The notes under the pieces: model-generated | What the model was told of the DNA's origin: nothing | Databases searched by the model: none | Seen by the model: the letters and a program-made list of their open reading frames with translations, nothing else | Part shown: one piece after another, positions 9,374 to 18,373 of the stretch | Layout of the letters: the number at the start of each line of letters is the position of its first letter | Numbering within the stretch: position 1 is the stretch's first letter | Made by a program: the position numbers and the translations under genes | Source of the DNA: an uncultured Celeribacter sp. | Lineage (GTDB): Bacteria; Pseudomonadota; Alphaproteobacteria; Rhodobacterales; Rhodobacteraceae | Length of the DNA: 64,000 bases | NCBI RefSeq assembly: GCF_963676475.1 | Contig: NZ_OY781106.1 | Coordinates: 1,240,001 to 1,304,000 of the forward strand | Direction of reading: 5' to 3'

Positions 9374-9705
9374 CAGACGAGCGCCCCGCCGCCGAACGAG
9401 AAGAACGATAGGAAGAACGAGCTGGCGGCAAAGGCGATGGAAAGGCCAAAGACGATCTGGATCAGGCGGCGGAAGCCGCCCGAGGTGTCGCCAAAGGCCA
9501 GCGCCAGACCGGTCATGATGATGACGATCACGGCGATGATCTTGGCAACCGGCCCTTCAATGGATTGCAGGATGCTTTGCAGCGGCGCTTCCCAGGGCAT
9601 GGACGAGCCGGATGCATGGGCGGGCGCGGCCAGCATCAGACTGGTTGTTGCAAAAGCGGCGGCAGTTGCGAGGTGCTGATGACAGCGCAAGGCGGAATGG
9701 ATCAT
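9373..9705 (-). CDS. trbC: Conjugal transfer pilin TrbC (VirB2-like)
   Basis: TrbC is the major pilin. The 110-residue precursor has a signal peptide with probable cleavage after AHA near residue 31, a short polar loop and two hydrophobic helices joined by a DTSGGFRR turn, as in VirB2 pilins. In P-type systems pilin maturation needs a TraF-type peptidase, and the traF copy in this window is truncated. The gene overlaps trbB by 4 nt (ATGA). Confidence 0.93.
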   Translation of the reverse strand: MIHSALRCHQHLATAAAFATTSLMLAAPAHASGSSMPWEAPLQSILQSIEGPVAKIIAVIVIIMTGLALAFGDTSGGFRRLIQIVFGLSIAFAASSFFLSFFSFGGGALV

Positions 9706-10700
9706 GAAAGGTCTCCGGTTGCGTGAGTGATGGTTGGGGAAAGCTCGATGGGGCTGATGCGGTAATCGCCGTCCGGTCCCAGCCCTTCGACGCGGGCAAG
9801 TTCGCTCAATCGGCGCGACGCACCGCGACCGGACAAAACGGCGACACAGTTAATGGTCTCGGCGATCAGGGCGCGCGGCACGGTGACGACCGCCTCCTGA
9901 ATGAGCTGTTCGAGACGGCGCAGCGCGCCGATGCCGGAACCGGCATGGATGGTGCCGATGCCACCGGGATGGCCCGTGCCCCATGCCTTGAGCAGATCGA
10001 GCGCTTCGGCCCCGCGCACCTCGCCGATAGGGATGCGGTCGGGGCGCAAGCGCAGACTGGAGCGGACCAGATCGGAAAGTGTCGCCACGCCGTCTTTCGT
10101 CCGCATGGCGACAAGGTTGGGCGCGGCGCATTGCAGCTCGCGCGTATCCTCGATGATGACGACACGATCCTGCGTCTTCGCCACCTCGGCCAGCAGCGCA
10201 TTGGTCAGCGTGGTCTTGCCGGTGCTGGTGCCGCCCGCCACGAGAATATTGGCGCGGGTGGCGACATTGAGCCTCAGCGCCTCCGCCTGAAACCCGGTCA
10301 TGATCCCGGCGGTGACGTAATCGTCCAGCGTGAACACCGCGACGGCGGGCTTGCGGATGGCAAAGGTCGGTGCGGCGACCACGGGGGGCAACAGCCCCTC
10401 GAAGCGTTCGCCGGTATCGGGCAGTTCGGCGGAAACACGGGGGCTGCGGGTATGAACCTCCGCGCCCACATGATGCGCCACCAACCGGACGATCCGTTCA
10501 CCATCGGCGGCGGACAGGCTTTCACCCGTATCGGTCAGGCCTTCTGACAGCCGGTCCACCCAAAGCCGCCCATCGGGGTTTAGCATCACCTCGACCACCG
10601 CCGGATCGTCCAGAAACCGGACAATCGCTGCCCCGAGCGCAGTGCGCAGCATCCGCGCGCCGCGTGCAATGGCCTCCTCTCGGTGGGTGGTCTCGGTCAT
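9702..10700 (-). CDS. trbB: P-type conjugative transfer ATPase TrbB (VirB11-like)
   Basis: TrbB is the hexameric VirB11-type ATPase at the cytoplasmic base of the channel. The 332-residue protein has the VirB11 N-terminal domain and a RecA-like domain with Walker [10 protein letters not shown], an Asp/His box region and the sequence [15 protein letters not shown]. It opens the trb operon proper after a gap of about 150 bp from the CopG-type gene, so a promoter could lie in that gap. Confidence 0.95.
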   Translation of the reverse strand: MTETTHREEAIARGARMLRTALGAAIVRFLDDPAVVEVMLNPDGRLWVDRLSEGLTDTGESLSAADGERIVRLVAHHVGAEVHTRSPRVSAELPDTGERFEGLLPPVVAAPTFAIRKPAVAVFTLDDYVTAGIMTGFQAEALRLNVATRANILVAGGTSTGKTTLTNALLAEVAKTQDRVVIIEDTRELQCAAPNLVAMRTKDGVATLSDLVRSSLRLRPDRIPIGEVRGAEALDLLKAWGTGHPGGIGTIHAGSGIGALRRLEQLIQEAVVTVPRALIAETINCVAVLSGRGASRRLSELARVEGLGPDGDYRISPIELSPTITHATGDLS

Positions 10701-10848
10701 GTCGGCCCCGGTTCAAGAGTGGGGACGCGACAGACGATCCCCGGATCGGGGTCGATTAAAAGAGACCGAAATCCGGCCCGATCAACAGCAAATTAAGCCC
10801 GTGCGGCGCGATGCGGGGATCGGCGGCGAATAGGAGGGTTTGAAATTT

Positions 10849-11310
10849 TCAAATCTGAGCGTCGTCGGATTCCAAGTGATCCAGCGAAGGGTCATCGGGC
10901 AGAGATTCGATGTCCCGCGACAGCTCTTTCAGAAACCTGTCGCCTGTCGCCAATCTGCGCCCGAGGGTCTGCATAAAACCCTCGAACCGTTCCGCGCCCT
11001 TTGCTCGGGCGGCGGATTGCGCGGTGCCGGACAATGGTGGCGAGATGGTCATCCAGAAATGGATAAATTGGGCGACTGTCTCGCCCAAGACGGCAAGGTC
11101 CATATCCAGCCCGTCGATCTGACGGCTGAGCCGGTCCAGACGGCGCGACATGGCCGCTTCCATCTGATCGGCGGCGTCGCCCGACAGGTAGGACATGACG
11201 GCCGCCTCGATAATGGCGGATTTCGAGACCTTGCGGCGATGCGCCAGCGCCACGATCTGCGGCATCAACGCCGGGTCGAAATAGACATTCATGCGGGTTC
11301 TTGTGGTCAT
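10849..11310 (-). CDS. CopG/ribbon-helix-helix type protein of the transfer region
   Basis: The 153-residue protein begins with a short ribbon-helix-helix-like segment (MNVYFDPALMPQIVALAHRR, then KVSKSAIIEAAV), followed by a helical acidic C-terminus. CopG-like proteins in this position, directly downstream of traG, are standard in alphaproteobacterial integrative conjugative elements and may control transfer genes or act at oriT. The ATG lies 9 nt after the traG stop. Confidence 0.85.
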   Translation of the reverse strand: MTTRTRMNVYFDPALMPQIVALAHRRKVSKSAIIEAAVMSYLSGDAADQMEAAMSRRLDRLSRQIDGLDMDLAVLGETVAQFIHFWMTISPPLSGTAQSAARAKGAERFEGFMQTLGRRLATGDRFLKELSRDIESLPDDPSLDHLESDDAQI

Positions 11311-11319
11311 GGTGCGGCC

Positions 11320-13302
11320 TCAGAGTTCCATTCCGTCATCAGGGTTCATCGCCACCTGCCGTGCCACGGCCCTCATGCGCTGGCGCATGGCATCTGCCTT
11401 GGCGGCGTCAACGTCCGGCTCGTCGTCCGAGAAGGTGAATTCCGTTTCGGGTGGCAAAGGGGTAATGATTTCCTCATGTTCCGGCAGTTCCGGTTCACGG
11501 CGGATACCGGCATTTGCTGGGTCGTTGTCAGTTTCTTCGGTGGTGCATTTTGTAGGGCGGCCTGCCGCGACCACTCGGCTTGACCAATCGTCCGATGACC
11601 GGTTCTCGGAGGCATCAACTACGCGCAGATCGGGCGGGGTCAGAATGCGTTCCTGCAAGCGCACGTCCTCGAAATACCGCGCCTTGGTGGCGCGGATCGG
11701 TGGCGTGCCCGCGACCATGACGATTTCATCGGTGGGTGGAAGCTGCATGATCTCGCCAGGCGTCAGCAAGGGCCGTGCGGTTTCCTGACGCGAGACCATC
11801 AGATGCCCCAGCCAAGGGGCCAGCCGATGTCCGGCATAGTTTGTGGAATCGCGCAGCTCGGTCGCGGTGCCGAGCGCGTCCGAGACCCGTTTGGCCGTAC
11901 GTTCATCGTTCGTGGCGAAGCTGACGCGGACATGGCAGTTGTCGAGAATGGCGTTGTTCGGCCCGTAGGCGCGTTCGATCTGGTTGAGGCTCTGGGCGAT
12001 AAGGAAGCTTTTGAGGCCATAGCCTGCCATGAAGGCCAGCGCGCTTTCGAAGAAATCCAGTCGTCCGAGCGCTGGAAACTCGTCCAGCATCAGCAGCAGA
12101 CGGTGCCGCCTGGCTGATGTGTTCAGTTCTTCGGTCAGCCGCCTGCCGATCTGATTGAGAATCAGCCGGATCAGCGGTTTGGTGCGGTTGATGTCGGATG
12201 GCGGTACGACAAGGTAGAGCGTGACGGGTCGTTCGCTGGCGACCAGATCGGCGATGCGCCAGTCGCAGCGCGCCGTCACCTGCGCCACCACCGGATCGCG
12301 ATAGAGGCCAAGAAAAGACATGGCAGTGCTGAGCACGCCCGACCGTTCATTCTCGGATTTGTTCAGCAGCTCGCGGGCCGACGACGCGATGACCGGATGC
12401 ACGCCTGCCTCGCCCAAATGTGGCGTGTCCATCATTGCGCGCAAGGTGGCTTCGACCGGGCGGCGCGGATCGGACAGGAAACTGGCGACGCCTGCCAGTG
12501 TCTTGTCCTTCTCGGCATAGAGCACATGCAGGATCGCGCCGACCAGCAGGCTGTGACTGGTCTTTTCCCAATGGTTGCGCTTGTCGAGGCTGCCTTCGGG
12601 ATCGACCAGAATATCCGCGATGTTCTGCACGTCGCGGACTTCCCATTCACCCTGCCGGACTTCCAGCAGCGGGTTGTAGGCAGATGATTTCGCATTTGTC
12701 GGATCGAACAGCAACACGCGGCCATGCTTTGCGCGAAAGCCGGCGGTCAAACCCCAGTTCTCGCCCTTGATGTCATGGACGATGCAGCTTCCCAGCCAGG
12801 TCAGCAGCGTCGGTACCACAAGGCCGACGCCTTTGCCGCTACGGGTGGGCGCAAAACACAGGACATGCTCCGGCCCATCATGACGTAGATAGGTCCGGTC
12901 GTACCGGCCAAGCACCACGCCATCGGGACCAAGCAAACCGGCTGATCGGATTTCCCTATCCTCTGCCCATCGCGCTGAGCCATAGGTGGCGACATTTCGT
13001 GCCTCGCGTGACCGGATGATCGACATGAAGATGGCGGCGCCAATGGCCATCAACCCGCCGGACGCGGCGATGATCGCACCTTCCACGAAAATCGCGGGCG
13101 CATAGGCGTCGAAGGAAAACCACCACCAGAAGAAGGCCGGCGGGGAATAGACCGGCCAGCCCGCCAGCACGAACCATGGGCCGCCAAGCTGGGGCTGAAA
13201 GCCGAGGCGAAAGGCCGTCCATTGAGTCGCCGCCCAGGTCATCACCAGAACGATGGTGAAAACCACGGTGATCTGACCCCAGAGGATTCGGCCTCCGCGC
13301 AT
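11320..13302 (-). CDS. traG: Conjugal transfer coupling protein TraG (VirD4-like)
   Basis: TraG is the coupling ATPase that hands the relaxase-DNA complex to the channel. From the ATG at 13302 (GGGAG site 6 nt upstream) it has 660 residues. Two N-terminal membrane segments are followed by a VirD4 ATPase domain with Walker A APTRSGKGVG and Walker B LLMLDEFPALG. The open frame extends about 450 nt upstream into the LysR gene, but there is no family sequence there. The gene looks intact. Confidence 0.95.
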   Translation of the reverse strand: MRGGRILWGQITVVFTIVLVMTWAATQWTAFRLGFQPQLGGPWFVLAGWPVYSPPAFFWWWFSFDAYAPAIFVEGAIIAASGGLMAIGAAIFMSIIRSREARNVATYGSARWAEDREIRSAGLLGPDGVVLGRYDRTYLRHDGPEHVLCFAPTRSGKGVGLVVPTLLTWLGSCIVHDIKGENWGLTAGFRAKHGRVLLFDPTNAKSSAYNPLLEVRQGEWEVRDVQNIADILVDPEGSLDKRNHWEKTSHSLLVGAILHVLYAEKDKTLAGVASFLSDPRRPVEATLRAMMDTPHLGEAGVHPVIASSARELLNKSENERSGVLSTAMSFLGLYRDPVVAQVTARCDWRIADLVASERPVTLYLVVPPSDINRTKPLIRLILNQIGRRLTEELNTSARRHRLLLMLDEFPALGRLDFFESALAFMAGYGLKSFLIAQSLNQIERAYGPNNAILDNCHVRVSFATNDERTAKRVSDALGTATELRDSTNYAGHRLAPWLGHLMVSRQETARPLLTPGEIMQLPPTDEIVMVAGTPPIRATKARYFEDVRLQERILTPPDLRVVDASENRSSDDWSSRVVAAGRPTKCTTEETDNDPANAGIRREPELPEHEEIITPLPPETEFTFSDDEPDVDAAKADAMRQRMRAVARQVAMNPDDGMEL

Positions 13303-13426
13303 ATTCGCTCCCATCGGCATGAGTGTGAGCCGATCAGAGACAGAGCGTTTGTGGTGCTGGCAACAGCAAAACTGCCGCCGGAGGGTTGTCGGACAGGATC
13401 GGCGGCGAAAAGGATGGTTGTGAAGA

Positions 13427-14380
13427 TCAGACCTTCCGGGCCTGTCGCTCCATGGCTGCTGCGAGGTCCAGCAGGTTGCGCAGCGCGGCGCTGCGATTGG
13501 ACGGCGACCAGACCGCAGAGAAGGCAACCGGCTCCGGTTCATCGGAGAATGGCACGAACACAACGCCGGATGCAGGCACCAGCAATGCGTCCCTGCCGAC
13601 AATGGTGACGCCAAAGCCCTGTGCGACCATGGAGAGCAACGCGCTGCGCCCGACATCGAAACGCTGGATCGACGGCGCGGGCCACTGCCCGGAAAGGCGC
13701 AGCAGGATATGGTCATATGCCTGCGGGCCGGTGCCCCCATGCCGGACAAGGAATGTCTCTTGCGTCAGATTGGCCCACATAACCGCGGGCCGGTCAGCAA
13801 GGTGATGGTCATTCGGCAACGCTGCGAAAAGGGGTTCTGCCCAAATGCGCCGGGCATGAAAGTCAGGCGGTTCGGGTGTTCCGGCAACGAACACGATGTC
13901 CAACTCGTCCGCGCGAAGCCGCATCATGGTGTCGCGGGCCGTGCCTTCGGTAATGTCGATCTCGATACCTGGATGGTCTTCCCGGTATCCGGCAAGGAAA
14001 CCGCCGGGGATCAGCGCATGGGCGCCGATGCGCAGGCGTCCCTGCTCCCCCGATGCGGCCCTTCCGGCGGTCTTCACCGCATGATCGAGCTGGTCGATGC
14101 CTGCTGAGACTTGCGCCACGAATTGACGTCCGGCTTCGGTCAACCGGACGCCGCGCGCGTGACGCTCAAACAGAAGGATGCCAAGGTCTCCCTCCAGCGC
14201 CTTCACCCGCGCGCTTACGCTGGATTGCGCGACACCAAGCGCATTCGCCGCATGACGGAAGTTCAAATACTCGGCAACAGCCAGAGTCTGGACCAAAGCA
14301 ACCATTGGGAACCGGCCACTCAAAAACTGCGGCACCGTCGCTGGGGCTACATTCTGGGCTTGCCGCCTACGTCTACGCAT
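13427..14380 (-). CDS. LysR-family transcriptional regulator
   Basis: The 317-residue form starts MRRRRRQ. It has an N-terminal winged helix (FRHAANALGVAQSSVSARVKALE is the recognition region) and a C-terminal LysR substrate-binding domain. LysR genes directly upstream of traG are common in this element family, so it may control transfer or sense a signal for the element. The start is uncertain: an ATG at 14428 would overlap the preceding AhpD-like gene. No ligand can be inferred. Confidence 0.88.
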   Translation of the reverse strand: MRRRRRQAQNVAPATVPQFLSGRFPMVALVQTLAVAEYLNFRHAANALGVAQSSVSARVKALEGDLGILLFERHARGVRLTEAGRQFVAQVSAGIDQLDHAVKTAGRAASGEQGRLRIGAHALIPGGFLAGYREDHPGIEIDITEGTARDTMMRLRADELDIVFVAGTPEPPDFHARRIWAEPLFAALPNDHHLADRPAVMWANLTQETFLVRHGGTGPQAYDHILLRLSGQWPAPSIQRFDVGRSALLSMVAQGFGVTIVGRDALLVPASGVVFVPFSDEPEPVAFSAVWSPSNRSAALRNLLDLAAAMERQARKV

Positions 14381-14393
14381 TACCGTCAAGCTC

Positions 14394-14888
14394 TCAGATA
14401 CTTGCTGAGCGGATGGCTCCTTTGACATCGCGCGCTTCGCTTTCTTCACCCACTGGATGCTGCAAACGAGAACTAACCGCAATCCTGTTCCAGATGTTGA
14501 TTGTTCCAATAGCAATTGTCAGCTGTGCAATCTCCGTTTCTGAGAAGGCACCTCTAGCCATTTCAAATACATGATCAGGAATGCCACTCTGGGCGGCCAG
14601 TGTTACACTCTCCGTCCATTCCAGAGCCGCGCGATCCCGGCTGTCGAAGAATGGAGACTCTCGCCACACAGCCACAAGATGTAGCATTTGTGCATTCAGC
14701 CCATCGTCAAGAGCTTCCTTCACGTGAAGGTTAACACAAAACGCGCAACCGTTGATCTGCGAGGCGCGCAACTTGACAAGGTGCAAGACGCGATTGTCCA
14801 GGCCTGATTTTTTCACTGCACTATCGAGGGCGACGACGGCACGATATAGTTCAGGAGTAAGCTGAGCGATGTTCATTCTGGGTTGCAT
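14394..14888 (-). CDS. Carboxymuconolactone decarboxylase / AhpD-like protein
   Basis: This 164-residue protein belongs to the AhpD core family. It has the redox motif CAFCVNLH at about residues 48-55, in which the two cysteines and the histidine match the peroxidatic site of AhpD-like alkylhydroperoxidases. It ends 14 nt before the LysR start and begins 56 nt after the 5-aminolevulinate synthase stop, so it could be co-transcribed with either. A peroxide- or organic-hydroperoxide-removing role is likely from the motif; the substrate is unknown. Confidence 0.85.
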   Translation of the reverse strand: MQPRMNIAQLTPELYRAVVALDSAVKKSGLDNRVLHLVKLRASQINGCAFCVNLHVKEALDDGLNAQMLHLVAVWRESPFFDSRDRAALEWTESVTLAAQSGIPDHVFEMARGAFSETEIAQLTIAIGTINIWNRIAVSSRLQHPVGEESEARDVKGAIRSASI

Positions 14889-14944
14889 TGTCTTATTCTT
14901 TCAGAGGGAGTGAGTTTAAGCCGTGAAGCGGGGCGGTCCTTTGG

Positions 14945-16201
14945 TTAGTCCGGTTCTGCCAATGCTCGAATTGAACACTGGGCAGCTGTCAGATGTCGCC
15001 AACGCGGGAAGACATCGCGTGCACCAACAAGTGCGGCGATCAGGGTATCCTCATCCTCATCCGTATGAAGAGGGGTTGGAGTGATACGTAAGCGCTCGGT
15101 CCCTCGCGGCACGGTTGGATAGTTGACGGGCTGGATGTAGATGCCGTTCTCGGCCAAGAGGTGATCGGTTATCGCCTTTGCCAACGTGGCTTCACCAATC
15201 ATGACGGGCAGGATATGGCTGGGGCTCGGCATCACCGGAATATCGTTTGCCAGCATCTTACCCTTCAGCGACGTTGCCCGCCTCGCCAGCGTCTGCCGGG
15301 CCGAGCCGTTTTCTTTCAAATGATGCAGGGCCGCGCGGATACCCGCGACCACAGATGGTGGCAGTGCCGTGCTGAAGATGAATCCTGACGCGAAGCTGCG
15401 AACGAAATCGACCACATCGCGACTACCGGCAATATAGCCACCGATAGAGCCGAAGCCCTTGCTGAGCGTTCCTTGGAACATATCGATACGGTCGAGAAGA
15501 CCGTCCCGTTCGGCGATGCCAGCTCCGCGCGCGCCGTAAAGACCGACGGCATGGACTTCATCGACGTAGGTAAAGGCATTGTGCTTATCGGCGAGATCGC
15601 AGATCGCTTCCATCGGGGCAAAATCGCCATCCATGGAATAGCAGCTCTCGAAGCAGATTAGCTTCGGCCGATATTTGCAGACGGTCGCAAGCTGGCGCTC
15701 AAGGTCGCGCCAGTCGTTGTGCGCGAACACGCGTTTTTCCGCTCCTGAGTGGCGGATGCCTTCGATCATCGACGCATGATTCAGGGCATCGGAAAAGACC
15801 ACGCAGCCCGGCAAAAGGCGACCAAGCGTGGAGAGCGCGGCATCGTTTGCGACGTAGCCCGATGTGAATAGTAAGGCGGATTGCTTGCGGTGCAGGTCGG
15901 CAAGCTCCTGTTCCAGCAGGACATGCTCATGGCTGGTGCCGGAAATATTGCGTGTACCACCGGCTCCCGCGCCATATTGCTGCAACGCCTCCCGCGCTGC
16001 GCTTATGACATCGGGGTGAACGCCCATGGACAGATAGTCGTTTGAGCACCAGATGGTGACACGCCTGCCAACACGATGATCGAAGGCGTAGATGTCGCTT
16101 TTCGGTTCACGTTCGAGGTCTGCAAAGACACGATATCGCCCCTCCCGATGCAATTCGGTGAGTTCATGCGCGAAGAAGTCTTGATAATCAAAAAGGGTCA
16201 T
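14945..16201 (-). CDS. hemA: 5-aminolevulinate synthase
   Basis: The enzyme condenses glycine and succinyl-CoA to 5-aminolevulinate, the first step of the C4 heme pathway, with PLP. The 418-residue protein has the alpha-oxoamine synthase fold: CSNDYLSMG near residue 52, a [10 protein letters not shown] region at about 81-90, the PLP-contact text YVDEVHAVG, and the PLP lysine at about residue 248 in GTLSKGFG. That text differs a little from the commoner TLAKA(F/Y)G. Alphaproteobacteria make heme this way, so this is probably a second copy carried by the element. The start at 16201 lies 58 nt beyond the tRNA-Cys; the longer open frame only reads through the tRNA. A dedicated synthase for a C5N natural-product unit is less likely because no acyl-CoA ligase is nearby. 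Confidence 0.9.
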   Translation of the reverse strand: MTLFDYQDFFAHELTELHREGRYRVFADLEREPKSDIYAFDHRVGRRVTIWCSNDYLSMGVHPDVISAAREALQQYGAGAGGTRNISGTSHEHVLLEQELADLHRKQSALLFTSGYVANDAALSTLGRLLPGCVVFSDALNHASMIEGIRHSGAEKRVFAHNDWRDLERQLATVCKYRPKLICFESCYSMDGDFAPMEAICDLADKHNAFTYVDEVHAVGLYGARGAGIAERDGLLDRIDMFQGTLSKGFGSIGGYIAGSRDVVDFVRSFASGFIFSTALPPSVVAGIRAALHHLKENGSARQTLARRATSLKGKMLANDIPVMPSPSHILPVMIGEATLAKAITDHLLAENGIYIQPVNYPTVPRGTERLRITPTPLHTDEDEDTLIAALVGARDVFPRWRHLTAAQCSIRALAEPD

Positions 16202-16259
16202 TGGGGAGGCTCCACTATATTTGGGAACAGCTCTGTCAGACGAGCATCTGACGATTTTC

Positions 16260-16335
16260 TGGAGGCCCCGCGCTGGATTCGAACCAGCGGTGCAAGGATT
16301 TGCAATCCTTCGCGTAACCACTCCGCCACGGGGCC
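16260..16335 (-). tRNA. tRNA-Cys (GCA) with an extended T arm, inside an operon
   Basis: The folded minus strand gives acceptor GGCCCCG/CGGGGCC, U8, a 3-bp D stem (GCG/CGC) with a GG-containing loop, anticodon stem AAGGA/TCCTT with loop TTGCAAA (anticodon GCA), variable loop GCAC, T loop TTCGAAT, discriminator U73 and encoded CCA. U73 and GCA are the main cysteine identity elements. The T stem is 6 bp (CGCTGG/CCAGCG) instead of 5, giving 13 bp in the acceptor/T stack and 76 nt in total. The same bases can be drawn as an 8-bp acceptor plus a 5-bp T stem. It lies 6 nt after the argD stop and 58 nt before hemA, so it is probably cut from the operon mRNA. Confidence 0.9.
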
Positions 16336-16341
16336 ACATCT

Positions 16342-17535
16342 CTACGCTTCCTTCACGGCTGACACAGCGAGTTGGCGCAGCGACAGGTGGAACCGGTCGG
16401 AGAACAGCCGGATTTCTTCATCTGTGACAGTTAACGGCGGCAGGATCCGAACAACATTGTCGCTGCCCGGAATCGTCAGCACCTTCCCATGTATGCGCAA
16501 TACTTCAACGATCCGCTGCGCGGGTAAGGCTGTTCTGACGCCGAGCATCAGCCCATGGCCTCGAACATCCACGATCAGTTCGGGGAACTGTCGGGCGGCA
16601 CTTTTAAGGGCCGCACGTGCGAGATTGCCCTTGCGGCGAATTTCGGCCAAAAACGCCTCATCCTCTACGATATCAAGCACGGCATTCGCCACGGCAACCG
16701 CGAGCGGATTACCGCCAAAGGTTGAACCGTGCGCGCCCGGCGTCATGGCGCTTCCAGCGCTTTCGGTCGCAAGGCAGGCCCCGACAGGAAAACCGCCGCC
16801 AAGCCCCTTCGCCAACGTCATAATATCAGGGGTGACGCCGATTTCCTGATGCGCGAACAAATGGCCAGTGCGGCCCATTCCGCACTGAACTTCATCGAAG
16901 ATCAGCAACAGCCCACATTCGTCACAAAGATCACGAAGCTGGCGCAAAAAGGTGGGGCAAGCCACACGGACACCGCCTTCGCCCTGAATGGGTTCGATCA
17001 TGATGGCTGCTGTTTCAGGCCCAGCCTTGCTGCGGACAGCGTTGATATCGCCAAGCGAACACTGGTCGAAACCATCCACCACCGGGCCGAACCCTTCGAG
17101 GTATTTGCTGTTTCCGCCCGCCGCCATGGTGGCCAGCGTGCGGCCGTGAAACGCTCCCTTGAAAGTAATGATCCGCCACCGTTCGGGCTGGCCGCGTGTA
17201 TGTTGATAGCGGCGGGCAATCTTGATCGCGCACTCATTCACCTCGGCGCCGGAATTGGCAAAGGATACGAGATCAGCAAAACTGACGGCCGTCAGGCGCT
17301 CGGCAAGGCGTTCCCCTTCGGGAATGCGATACACGTTGGACAGATGCCACAGTTTACGCCCCTGCCGCTCCAGCGCCGTCATGATGTGCGGATGCGAATA
17401 GCCGAGCGCGTTGACGGCGATTCCGGCGCCGAAATCGAGATAGCGTTCGCCATCGGCTGTGGTCAGCCATGCGCCTTCGCCGTGTTCGAACACCATCGGC
17501 GCAGGCTGGAATACCGGGAGTAGCGCGCCGCTCAT
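16342..17535 (-). CDS. argD: Acetylornithine aminotransferase (class III, PLP)
   Basis: This class III PLP aminotransferase of 397 residues closely follows the ArgD pattern. It has [14 protein letters not shown] near the N-terminus, the FANSGAE phosphate-binding region, [13 protein letters not shown] with the cofactor Asp at about 214, and the PLP lysine at about 243 in [11 protein letters not shown]. ArgD makes N-acetylornithine from N-acetylglutamate semialdehyde in arginine synthesis; related enzymes act on ornithine, GABA or succinylornithine. It overlaps the pyridoxal kinase gene by 4 nt (ATGA), so the two are translationally coupled. No other arginine gene is nearby, so it looks like a stand-alone extra copy. 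Confidence 0.88.
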   Translation of the reverse strand: MSGALLPVFQPAPMVFEHGEGAWLTTADGERYLDFGAGIAVNALGYSHPHIMTALERQGRKLWHLSNVYRIPEGERLAERLTAVSFADLVSFANSGAEVNECAIKIARRYQHTRGQPERWRIITFKGAFHGRTLATMAAGGNSKYLEGFGPVVDGFDQCSLGDINAVRSKAGPETAAIMIEPIQGEGGVRVACPTFLRQLRDLCDECGLLLIFDEVQCGMGRTGHLFAHQEIGVTPDIMTLAKGLGGGFPVGACLATESAGSAMTPGAHGSTFGGNPLAVAVANAVLDIVEDEAFLAEIRRKGNLARAALKSAARQFPELIVDVRGHGLMLGVRTALPAQRIVEVLRIHGKVLTIPGSDNVVRILPPLTVTDEEIRLFSDRFHLSLRQLAVSAVKEA

Positions 17536-18371
17536 TCGGATTTCTCTACCAGCGCGTTAATAACGCTGCCAAGCTGCATTTCCTGTTCGCCCTCGACGAT
17601 GGTTCGCCCAAGGACATCAAGCAAAACGCTGGCAGCATTTCGCGCGGCATCCACCAAATCCCGACCATGCGCGAGATTGGCCGTGAGAAGCCCGGTGAAC
17701 AGATCGCCCGTTCCCACCGGCACGATGGGCAGCCGGGGCGAGGTCAGCCTTGTTCGCATGTCCCCATCGGCGACGACATTCTCAAGCGATCCTTCCGGCG
17801 TATCGGGAAAGGTGCAGCCGGTGACGACAAGCCGGGCGCCCCGGAAGGCCTGCACCTTTGATGCCGCAGCGGTCAGCTCCTGCCATGATCTCGCCTGTTT
17901 CTGTGTTATCAGACCGAGCTCGAACTGGTTGGGGGTCAAAAGATCGGCGAGCGGCACAAGATCGTCGCACAGCCATTCAACAACCTGATCTGCGACAAAG
18001 ATTCCAAGATTGGAATCCCCCATCACGGGATCGCAGATATAGGTGATATCGGGATTGAGCTTGCGGGCGCGCTCCACGAAAGCGGCGATCACCTCGCCAT
18101 TGGCGCGTGAGCCGAGATAGCCGGAGACGATGTAACGGCTTGTCTCGATCAGACCGCGTTCCTCGACCCCGCGCAGCAGGTCGCCGACCAGTTCAGGCTC
18201 CAGAACCCGGCCGCGCATGGTTTCAAAATGCGGGTTATTGGACAGCAGCGTCGTCGGCACCGCCGCCACGTTCAGCCCCCGCGCCTGCATGGGAAGAACA
18301 GCGGCGCTGTTGCCGACATGCCCGTGAACGACCTGACTCTGGATGGAAATGATGGATGTTTGCATGGTCAT
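17532..18371 (-). CDS. pdxY: Pyridoxal kinase
   Basis: The ribokinase-like protein (279 residues from the ATG at 18371) has the vitamin B6 kinase features. These are the N-terminal text SIQSQVVHGHVGNSAA, YICDPVMGD, the LTPNQFE motif, and the GTGDLFTG anion hole with its catalytic Asp. It phosphorylates pyridoxal and probably other B6 forms in the salvage route to PLP. The N-terminus resembles PdxY more than the bifunctional PdxK. Possible starts are a GTG at 18374 and ATGs at 18371 and 18365. It sits between the permease and argD with almost no spacing. Confidence 0.92.
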   Translation of the reverse strand: MTMQTSIISIQSQVVHGHVGNSAAVLPMQARGLNVAAVPTTLLSNNPHFETMRGRVLEPELVGDLLRGVEERGLIETSRYIVSGYLGSRANGEVIAAFVERARKLNPDITYICDPVMGDSNLGIFVADQVVEWLCDDLVPLADLLTPNQFELGLITQKQARSWQELTAAASKVQAFRGARLVVTGCTFPDTPEGSLENVVADGDMRTRLTSPRLPIVPVGTGDLFTGLLTANLAHGRDLVDAARNAASVLLDVLGRTIVEGEQEMQLGSVINALVEKSE

Positions 18372-18373
18372 CA

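Noticed and set aside
10735..10760. GATCCCC/GGGGTC repeat between trbB and the CopG-type gene as a terminator
   Set aside because: The stem is short and no T tract follows in either direction, so it may be only a chance GC-rich repeat.
14945..16201. 5-aminolevulinate synthase as part of a C5N natural-product cluster
   Set aside because: Such clusters also carry an acyl-CoA ligase and usually polyketide or amide-forming genes; none is present.
16260..16335. tRNA-Cys as attachment site of the conjugative element
   Set aside because: It lies in the middle of the cargo operon, 6 nt from argD, with element genes on both sides and no integrase or repeated 3' fragment nearby.
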